Shown here: piece by piece, positions 56,001-64,000 of the stretch
How the letters are laid out: every line of letters starts with the position of its first letter
How positions within the stretch are numbered: the first letter of the stretch is position 1
Assembly: GCA_039707655.1 (NCBI GenBank)
Contig: CM077671.1
Span: 369,769,220-369,833,219 of the forward strand
DNA from: Elymus sibiricus
Lineage: Eukaryota; Streptophyta; Magnoliopsida; Poales; Poaceae
DNA: 64,000 nucleotides
Reading direction: 5' to 3'
Notes under the pieces: generated by a model
Told to the model about the DNA's origin: nothing
Seen by the model: the letters and a program-made list of their open reading frames with translations, nothing else
Database searches by the model: none
Program-made: the position numbers and the translations under genes

Positions 56001-57258
56001 GAACCTGACCCTCACCGGGCAATGTGACAAACCCTGGGAAGTTTTGCCTGACAAGGACACCAAGGATGCTGTTGGGCCTGCGGGCATCCTTGGGATGATG
56101 CCAACCCCTGCAGTATGACAAAGCCAACACATTAGATATTTGAAAAAACGTGAAGGCAAAAGGTTAAAAAAGAGTACATGCACTTACCTCTCCCCATCAG
56201 GCCTAATCAACCACCTCAGCTCGCGGGTCGCCAGCACGGGCGGGAGCTGTGTCATACCACGCTGGTAGACGGTGGCGCCCTCAGGCAGCTCCTCGTCGCT
56301 ATCAGAAAAACGATCCCCGCCACCATCAGCATGGCCACTAGGCTCCTCCGGCCAGGTATCACATGGGGTCTGCCGGGACGTGCCCTCATCCCTACTCTGC
56401 TCCGGAGTCTCGTGGGACGAAGCCTCTGGGACATGAGTCATGTAGGTCGAAGGCTCGTTGACCCGAGGCTCGTGGACCGGAGTCCGCGTAGCCTCGTCCT
56501 CAGACGGGTCCACCCTAGCAGTCCTGTGCTCGGGTGAATCAGCTGGGGGTGGCGGCGAGGAAGGCGTAGCAGCCACCCTACCTTTGCCGCGGCCTCCTCT
56601 CCCTCCTCTCCCACCTCTACCACCTCTCTTATTCCCCCGACCTCCTCTCATGAGGTTGGATCGACTTTTTTTTGGGTCGCCATCATTGTACCGAGGCTTC
56701 GGATTATGCAAATGACGATTTTTGGCTTCGTAGTGTGCTGTCACGAAGTTTGCCGCCTCCTCAGTAATGAATGCCTCGGCCATCGATGCTTCAATTCTAC
56801 GTTTATTTTTACATTTTTCTCGAAGCGTCTTCTGCATCCTCTCAGTTGCGAAGCACCAACGATATTGCATGCCCCCCCCCAATCTTGCCTCAGTCGCGAG
56901 ATGCAAAATCAAATGCTGCATTGGATTAAAGAAGCCCGGTGGAAAGATCTTCTCTAACTTGCATATCAACTCCCATGCCAACTCTTCCATTTCATCTAGC
57001 ACGCCAGGCGATAGTTCTTTCGCACAAAGAGAACGGAAGAAATAGCTCAGCTCTTCCAGTACTAGCCATTCATCCTCAGGGATAAAGCCACGCAGCATCA
57101 CCGGCATTACCCGCTCAAGCCATATGTGCCAATCATGACTCTTGAGACCAAATATCTTCAGTTTGTCAAGACTCGCTCCCCTCTTTAGATTCGCTGCATA
57201 ACCATCGGGGAACATCAACTGCATTTTCACCCACAAGATCATTTCCCTCATAGCCGGC
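53099..57258 (-). mobile_element. Autonomous-type CACTA transposon, truncated by a Gypsy element
   Basis: It starts CACTACTGGAATCAGG. Subterminal 'ctttgccgtc' and 'gacggcaaag' repeats fill 53110-53680, including two near-identical ~75-bp units with 'ttgccgatggccaccgtcgg' (about 53434 and 53513). A transposase gene on the minus strand follows. The element is cut at 57258 by the Tat-like LTR, so its 5' gene part and other terminus are not visible. ORFs over the subterminal repeats are artefacts. Confidence 0.85.
54310..57258 (-). pseudogene. CACTA (En/Spm) transposase gene: DUF4218 plus TPase24 modules
   Basis: A large exon (57258-56188) encodes the DUF4218 region of TNP2-type transposases, with 'LKSHDWHIWLERVMPVMLRG', 'PPGFFNPMQHLILHL' and 'RRIEASMAEAFITEEA'. 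A Gly/Arg-rich stretch and an acidic Pro/Ser-rich linker ending 'LRWLIRPDGER' follow. Later exons, each with usable splice sites (56107-55888, about 55800-55618, 55530-55349, 55249-54890, about 54803-54652 and two small ones), encode the TPase24 part: 'NSILGVLVRQNFPGFVTLPG', 'EARV', 'MVGVPHHQGSANL', 'CPEIRPRPRPVELAIE', and a coiled coil 'KEKEMEERTARLLEEERARS'. TAG at 55705-55707 and 54764-54766 and TGA at 55696-55698 inactivate it. The enzyme would bind subterminal repeats and excise CACTA copies. The 5' part is lost at the LTR insertion. Confidence 0.78.
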
Positions 57259-57727
57259 TGAGGGAGTCCTGGACTAGGGGGTCCTCGGGAGGCCAGCCTA
57301 TCTAATATGGGCCGGACTATATGGGCCGTTCGCCGGACACTGGATCACTTGAAGGACCGGACTCCAGAAGGGAAGTTTCTAGAAGCAAGGCGTGTGCTCC
57401 ACGTTTAAAGTAGAATAGGCATGTTTATCCCCTCGACGTGTAACCGACCATGTGTAAACCCTAGGCACCCCCAGCGTCTATATAAGCCGGAGGGTTTTAG
57501 ATCATTAGGGAGAGAGAACTCATGTAGGGTTTTAGTCATACGATCTCGTGGTAGATCACTCTGTAATCTCTATACGATCAATACAATCAAGCAGGACGTA
57601 GGGTATTACCTCCATAGGAGGGCCCGAACCTGGGTAAAACCTTGTCCCCTTCGTCTCCTGTTACCATCGATCCAAGCATCATAGTTCGGGACCCCCTACC
57701 CGAGATCCGCCGGTTTTGACACCGACA
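57259..57727 (+). mobile_element. Tat-like Gypsy 5' LTR
   Basis: It starts TGAGGGAGTCCTGGACTAGG and ends 'cggttttgacaccgaca', 469 bp. 'tctatataagccggagg' near 57477 is a probable TATA box. It matches the LTR at 63723. These LTRs belong to the Triticeae group around Egug/Latidu/Sakura/Laura; the exact name is not assigned. Confidence 0.88.
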
Positions 57728-57746
57728 TTGGTGCTTTCGTTGAGAG
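57728..57746 (+). promoter_or_regulatory. Primer-binding site region
   Basis: TTGGTGCTTTCGTTGAGAG follows the LTR end directly, the position and form seen in this Gypsy group. I could not assign the primer tRNA. Confidence 0.6.
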
Positions 57747-57773
57747 TTCCACTGTGATCGCCAGAAGGAATCG

Positions 57774-60700
57774 ATGGTTCGCCTAGTCGTTAACGAAGAG
57801 GTCCGCAACACAGGGACTTTTGCCCCTGGACAGATCTTCGCTTTCGGCAGCATAGTGCTGCACGCCGACCCGACCGGCCGCCTTGGCCGCGTCGAAAGTT
57901 TCGCCCCTGATCAGTAGGTCAGATTCGGGAACTTAGAGTTCTCCGTAGACTCCCGTGGCGATCTATCACTAACCGGGCTTGCAGTCTCGCCTGCCATGCC
58001 CGAGGACCCTGAGGCTTTAACCTCGGACTCACCTTCCAGCTCTGCCTATGGGATCTGCCCTGGTGGAGGCCCGATCTTAAGTTCGGATCAGGTCATAGCG
58101 CCCGACAGCCGAACACCTGTTCTTGCCGAACACACCCCCTGCACGGATGCATCGGAGGTTGACTCCGGAAGCTCTGGGCAGACCGGTCCAATCGAGCTCT
58201 CGATACTCGACGAAGCTCTGGATCGGATCTCGTCGATGAAAATCAACGACGACCCAATCCCGATCTGCTCTCAGATCGGTCTTCAGACGGGTCGGGACGG
58301 ATTTTTCCTCCCACCCACCACCCACTTGATAGCCACTGTCGAGGATTTAACCGACATGCTAGACTACGCTTCCGAGGAGGCAGGGTACATGGACGAGGAA
58401 GATTAGTCCCCCGCCCCTGCCAAGACCGGACAGTGGACGGCCACCTCCACATACGACGTGTACATGGTGGACACTCCAAAAAGCAATGGCGATAAATCGG
58501 ATGAAGCGCCGTCAGGGCGCCAGAAACCGCATAAACGGTCCAAAGGGAAATAGGGGCGCAAGTCTATTAAGGGCACGGGGAACGATGATACTCCAGAGGA
58601 CATCGGCCGCCCCGAAATCCCCGGTAACCCGTTGGAGGGTCAGGAGGATCCCAAAGACCACCGCAACCCCGATGACCCAGATGATCCTCTGGCCGACGAC
58701 TACCTCCTCTCTATCGAGGGGGAGGATAATGCGGATGCCGATGACTTGGCCATCCCCAACGATCCTGCAGATCAGGAATTGTTCAGACAACAACTGATAT
58801 CCACAGCTCGCAGCCTGAGAGCAAAGGAGCGACAGCTCAAAGCCGAACAAGACGACCTCAGTCACCGATGGACACGAGTCCTTTCAGCGGAGGAGGAGTT
58901 CGGCGCCGGCCTATCGGACCAACCAAAGAGCTACCCGCGCCGACGGCTGCTGCCACAGTTCGATGACGAGCTCTCCAATACGCCGTCTCCCGAACATACT
59001 CTATACGACAAACCAGATCGCCCTCCTCGAGGACGAGATCGGACGGCCGATGATACCGGCTATAGGCCGACGATACCCCGTAGACATGGAAAGGAGCCAC
59101 TAGAGCCCGATGACAGGTTCGACCTGCGCCACGACCTGGACCATAGAGCAGGCCGTACACGATCCATCTACGGCTCCAGAAGATACTCACCCGACAGACG
59201 GGAAGGGTACCGGTCTCAGTTCGACCACAATGAAAATCGGGAACAAAACCGAGCTAGGGTAGCCGCCGATCATCGGCACACTATAGCTCGGGTTAGAGGC
59301 GCCGCACACCCACTGTGCTTTACAGATGAGGTAATGCAGCATCAGTTCCCAGAAGGGTTTAAACCCGTAAACATAGAGCAATACAATGGGACAACTGACC
59401 CAACCGTATGGATTGAGGATTTCCTCCTCCACATCCACATGGCACGAGGAGATGACCTCCACGCCATTAAATACCTGCCCCTAAAGCTCAAGGGGCCAGC
59501 TCGGCACTGGCTAAATAGCCTCCCCGAAAACTCCATTGGATGTTGGGAGGACCTAGAAGAGGCATTCCGATCTAATATCCAGGGCACTTATGTCCGGCCA
59601 CCGGACTCCTCCGATCTAAGTAACGTCGTTCAGAAACCCGGAGAGTCCGCGAGGCTATTCTGGAATCATTTCCTGACCAAGAAAAATCAGATCGTAGATT
59701 GCCCAGACGCCGAAGCTATAGCCTCTTTCAGGCATAATATTCGGGATGAATGGCTAGCTCGATAGCTCGGCCAAGACAAACCCAGGACAATGTCCGCCCT
59801 CACATCACTCATGACCCGCTTTTGCGCGGGCGAGGATAATTGGCTGGCCAGAAGCAGCCATAACCCCGAAGCCCCCGGAACCTCCGAAGTATGGGATGGA
59901 AACGGGAAACCAAAGCGCAACAAAAACAAGCGCCGGCATAATAACATTGATGCCGATGACACGGCTGTAAACGCCGAATTTCGCAACAACCGCTCTGGGC
60001 AGCGGAAAAAGCCTCCTAAAGGCAAACACGACGGACCTACCCCGCTGGACAAGATTCTGGAGAGGCCTTGCCAGATACATGGCACTCAGGAGAAGCCCGC
60101 CAACCACACCAATCGTAACTGTTGGGTTTTCAAACAGGCCGGCAAGCTCGCTACCGAGGACCAAGGCAAGAGCTCACGCAGCGAGGACGAGGATGAACCT
60201 CGGGGTCCGATCGGTGGCGGTCAAAAGAAATTCCCCTCAGAAGTGAAGACAGTAAACATGATTTACGCCACTCATATACCCAAAAAAGAAAGGAAACGCG
60301 CCCTTCGGGATGTCTACGCCATAGAGCATGTAGCTCCGAAGTATAACCCCTGGTCGGCACATCCGATCACTTTTGATCGACGTGACCATCCGACCAGTAT
60401 CCGTCATGGGGGTTCGGCCGCACTTGTCCTCGACCCGATCATAGATGGGTACCACCTAACCAAAGTCCTCATGGATGGTGGAAGTAGCCTCAATCTGATC
60501 TACTCAGATACGGTGAAACAGATGGGCATAGATCCGTCGAGGATCAAGCCCAGCAACACTACCTTTAAAGGAGTGATCCCAGGCGTTGAAGCCCGGTGTA
60601 TAGGCTCTATAAGCCTGGAAGTTGTGTTCGGCTCGCCCGACAACTTCCGAAGTGAGAACTTGATCTTCGACATAGTACCATTCCGCAGCGGCCATCACGC

Positions 60701-60971
60701 CCTTCTCGGCCGTACGGCGTTCGCCCGCTTTAACGCCGTTCCGCACTACGCATACCTCAAGCTCAAAATGCCTGGCCCCCGAGGGGTCATCACTGTCAAT
60801 GGCAATACAGAGCGGTCACTTCGAACTGAGGAACATGCGTTGGCCCTGGCGGCCGAATTCCATTACATCGATGACCGGCAGACGCCGACGTCCGCCGTGA
60901 AGGCATCCAAGGCTGGGAAGCGAGCTCGGTCTCAAACCGAAATTCTAGAAGCTTCCCCTCCCAATAAATAG
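57774..60971 (+). pseudogene. Gypsy gag-protease ORF with four amber stops, no pol
   Basis: One uninterrupted phase of about 1065 codons runs from ATG 57774 to TAG 60969-60971. It is broken only by TAG at 57915, 58404, 58551 and 59763. An acidic N-terminal region leads to a retrotransposon Gag domain at about codons 530-660 ('YNGTTDPTVWIEDFLLHIHM', 'LKLKGPARHWLNSLP'). A Cys/His-rich 'PCQIHGTQEKPANHTNRNCW' block follows, then a retropepsin-like protease with 'VLMDGGSSLNLIY' (D-G-G-S in place of the usual D-T/S-G) near codon 898. Gag forms the particle and the protease matures it. Reverse transcriptase, RNase H and integrase are absent downstream, so the element is non-autonomous. Confidence 0.85.
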
Positions 60972-62241
60972 GGATTCGCCCCCCACCACATGGCCCCCTT
61001 TTCCGCACAATACGTGCCGAGGGTGCATAACTTCGCGCTTGAAATTCCATGGGCAACGGTGGGGGAACATTGATGTAGGGTAAGTCTTCGGCTAGACCGA
61101 ACTATCACACTCAAACATGTCTTCGGACACATGGCAGGTACCGTCAAGTACCCACTAAGGCGTCAAGCTTGTTCAAATTTCGGCGACTTCTCAAGACTCT
61201 TCTACAATAGTCCGTTCGCCGAACAGCACACCTATCAAGGTATACACCGTCCTGGTGGTCGCAGGAGAGGATACGCTGCAAGGCATATCGCGGACGTCAG
61301 GCCACAAATCGAAGACCCTTAGCGCAGCACCCTCCTGTAAGATTTATATTTTATCTTCTATACCTGTACACAGTTGTATCAGCACTCTGAATGAAAAGAA
61401 TGGTTTAGTATAATATAGATATATTATGCACGCTCATTTGACGTTTTTTAAGCATATTCTCTATTTTCCTCCTTCTTTTCTTGCGAGCCTGTTTGGTATA
61501 CTTTTGCGAAGCAACCGGCTAATAGACCGGGGGCTCGCTCTTAAAATCGCCCTGTGCACAATTGATTTTGTATTCGGCGTCTTGGACTTCCGCTTTATAT
61601 GCATTGGTTCCGAACTGTGTCTTGGGTCAAATGTTGGGTTGCCCGGCTCCTGTGCTTGCCCCTTTATGTTCCGCTCGTTCGGCTAAAGGGGCAAAGGGAG
61701 CACCGCTGCGATTGTGCTTCCGGCTAGTCTGGTCAAGCGCCTCAGCGGAGAAAGCCGAAAACTGACTGTCACGGTATGCAAGAACCGGTCTGCGATTCCG
61801 AGCTTAACTTAATCTCGTCAGAGGTTACTCCGTGTAATGCGATGGGTTCGGTATTAGTCCGAACCATGTGATATAGGCTTTGGCCACGGCTCGTCCGAAC
61901 ATCACAAACTCCTGGGGGCTATTTATCGGCCTCCTGCACTCCTTTCTCGCGCTCCTATGGCTAAGTGAAGGTAATAAAGCATTCTGGTCTGATTGCCTAG
62001 TCCACCCCGCACTACCGCCTTCGGGTACCGATAGTTCGGCTAAGGGTTATAGTGCGTTTTGGAAGCGACACCCCACGTAGTATCTACCTGGGGGCTGAAG
62101 CCGACGACTCGCAGCCTTCAGATTTAACCGGCCACAAAGAAGTTATAAAGGATGCAAAACACACAAGACATGATAAACCATGCAAACTTTATATACATAA
62201 AAACGCGTTCCAAAAAGTCTTCGGACATATTACATAACCGT
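60972..62241 (+). mobile_element. Non-coding internal part of the Tat-like element
   Basis: No gene. This stretch replaces the place where pol would lie. Short ORFs (61131-61322, 61426-61765, 61880-62237) have no domain. It ends where the antisense ORF stops. Confidence 0.5.
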
Positions 62242-63722
62242 TTACTCATACACAGTATCTCTTCGACACTGTGACTCTATGGCCCGAGCACCCTCCATAA
62301 CTCCGGAGAAGTATCGCTCGGGGCACCTATACTCTTTTCCAGGCGGCGGAGGAGCAGTGGACACCTTCATCGGATCCAGCCCCGGCTAGTGTACCTTGGC
62401 CTTCGCAAAGGTCATCCTTGCCCCCTCGATGCAAGAAGACCTCCTCAATGCGTCGATCCGAGGAGTGGCATCGCTCAGCTTCTGCACCAGGCCAAAGTAA
62501 CTGTCGGGAATTGGCTCATCGGGCCACAGCCGGATACAGAGATCCTTCATGGCCGGTTCCGCCAGCTTGTGCAGCTCCAACAACTGCTTCAGTTGCTCAA
62601 TCAGGAGAGGAGTTCGCTCGTGGGCTTCAAATTGAGCCCAGAACACACGGGCTTCATCTCCTTCTCCCCGCGAAGCATAGAACTGCTTCGCGTCCGCTGC
62701 GCTCTTCTGGAGGTCCAAGCCGGCGCCTACGGAACACCATACTTGGGTAAGAGCTTTGAACCTATCATCTCCGAAGACACACTGCAGTAGATATGGCTTA
62801 CCACTCAGTATAGCCTGGGCCTGGCTGATTTCCTCTTCAAAGGTCCGCCTATCCACTCGCTCCTTTTGAAGATCGGTTTTTAGGGTGGATAGTTCGGCAG
62901 CCTGCTCTTTTTCTTTCAGCTCCAGGGCCTCGCACTTCTTGCTGGCGTCCTTAAGCTCCAGTTGGACCTCCTCCACTCGAGCCTGGTGCTTGTCGCTGGT
63001 AGCTCTCAAGGCAGATAGTGCGGCTACGGCCTCTTGGGCCGCCGCCTTTTCTACAGCAGTTTCCTGCTTTGCCTTCTTGAGTTCGGCCTTGAGCTTCTCC
63101 ATCTCTTTCGCCGAGGCTGCGTAAGCATTGACTTATATTAAGCATTCGTGTTGATAGAATGGAAACATGAAGTTTAGATACTTCACTCCGCTTACCTTGA
63201 GCCTCGTCGAATCTTCGGTTTAGAGCGTTAAGCTCGTCATCGGAGTTCTTAAGCTTCCGATTCAGCTCCTCTAATTCAGCGGCGTTATCGGACGCCGCCA
63301 ATGCCTGCAAAAAATGCGAAAGTCTCATATTATATGAGTTCACAGACCTCCGAATTATCATAATCCTGTGCCTGGTCTCCTTAAAAGAATGATCGAACAA
63401 ATCTGAGCATATGTATAGTTCGGATAAGGATTTTTTGTCTTGACCCCCAGGTAAGTTTTTCAAACTTACCTAGGGCTCGGGGGCTGCTATGTATATAAAC
63501 AACTACTTAAACATATCAATGACTTACAAAAAACGGGGCATTACATTGTTTACCTGAAAACCCGTTAGGAGGCCGTTGAAGGCCGCTTTCAGTCCGGTAT
63601 CCACGGACCGAATGCTCTGCAGCACCGTACCCATAAGGGTGCGGTGCTCCTCGGAGATGGAGGCGCTGGATAGAGCCTCCCCCAAGGCCGGCCACTCAGT
63701 GGTCGGAGGTACCGGTGGGGGT
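62242..63722 (-). pseudogene. Spliced antisense ORF of the Tat-like element
   Basis: Three exons fit on the minus strand with matching phases: 63722-63554 (donor 'ttcag|gtaaac'), 63304-63196 (acceptor 'tgcag|gc', donor 'caag|gtaag') and 63116 down to TAA at 62242-62244. The product contains 'LGEALSSASISEEHRTLMGT', a long heptad-rich coiled coil ('KLKAELKKAKQETAVEKAAA' and on), then a conserved-looking tail with 'CIRLWPDEPIPDSYFGLV'. A TAG at 62386-62388 is a likely Trp to stop change. Antisense ORFs near the 3' LTR are described in Tat-lineage Gypsy elements; their function is unknown. The frame stays open upstream into the 3' LTR, so transcription probably starts there. Confidence 0.65.
63711..63722 (+). 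promoter_or_regulatory. Polypurine tract before the 3' LTR
   Basis: The purine-rich run 'ggtgggggt' lies immediately before the LTR start TGAGGGAGTCC, as expected for plus-strand priming. Confidence 0.6.
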
Positions 63723-64000
63723 TGAGGGAGTCCTGGACTAGGGGGTCCTCGGGAGGCCGGCCTATCTTACATGGGCCGGATTATGTGGGCCGTTCGCCGG
63801 ACACCGGATAGCTCGAAGGGCCAGACTCCGGAAGGGAAGTTTCTAGAAGCAAGGCGTGTGCTCCACGTTTAAAGTAGAATAGGCATGTTTTATCTCCTCA
63901 ACGTGTAACCGACTCTGTATAAACCCTAGCCACCCCCGGCATCTATATAAGCCGGAGGGTTTTAGGTCATCAAACGACAGAACCATCTAGCGTTTTAGAC
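63723..64000 (+). mobile_element. Tat-like Gypsy 3' LTR (cut by the window end)
   Basis: It starts TGAGGGAGTCCTGGACTAGG and aligns with 57259-57540, with scattered transitions and the TATA-like 'tctatataagccggagg' conserved. The remaining part and the target duplication lie outside. The base pairs left of the 5' LTR are 'ccggc' (57254-57258). Confidence 0.88.

Overview
This window looks like nuclear DNA of a Triticeae grass (wheat, Aegilops or barley type). It has TE-dominated sequence and few genes. It carries a BARE1/WIS/Angela-like Copia LTR, Veju-like TRIM LTRs of about 378 bp, Gypsy LTRs opening with TGATACGTCTCCAACGTA, an 81-bp Stowaway MITE, and several CACTA transposons with distinct subterminal repeats. 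No prokaryotic, organellar or rRNA signal was seen. Family names rest on recalled consensus, because no database search could be run.

Layout. 1-599: Copia LTR end and a CACTA end. 600-10307: a Gypsy derivative arranged internal-LTR-internal-LTR with a broken gag-like frame. 10308-12830: unclassified sequence and a possible Gypsy LTR. 13460-13783: a small GC-rich host-like gene (gene 1). 15003-17690: a MITE and a dead LINE reverse transcriptase. 19231-25592: a complete Veju-like TRIM with an almost identical 5-bp target duplication, swollen by nested elements that include a long-TIR MULE, a Stowaway and a hAT element with a perfect 8-bp TSD. 26813-27334: gene 2, a diverged paralogue of gene 1 with a promoter-like upstream. 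28.7-32 kb: unrecognised coding remnants. 32.3-33.8 kb: an inverted-repeat MULE/MITE, a chimeric Veju LTR, and a Gypsy LTR split by the next element.

33846-47483 is a 13.6-kb CACTA element inserted in that Gypsy LTR. No transposase is recognisable in it. It carries a B3-like DNA-binding gene transcribed toward the left terminus, an acidic two-exon gene, and tandem copies of a WRN/DnaQ-like (DEDDy) 3'-5' exonuclease gene transcribed toward the right terminus. All of these carry breaks. A solo Gypsy LTR with a perfect TSD sits between them. 47.7-49.1 kb holds more CACTA ends.

51655-53098 is the left end of another CACTA with a B3-like gene in the same position and orientation. It is cut by a third CACTA (53099-57258) whose DUF4218/TPase24 transposase gene is itself cut by a Tat-like Gypsy element (57259 to beyond the window). 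That element has gag-protease and a spliced antisense ORF but no pol.

The only plausible working host genes are the two small paralogues. Nearly all premature stops in the TE genes are TAG, which fits decay of methylated CAG and CCA sites. The most interesting system is the recurring CACTA cargo of B3-like plus exonuclease-like genes.
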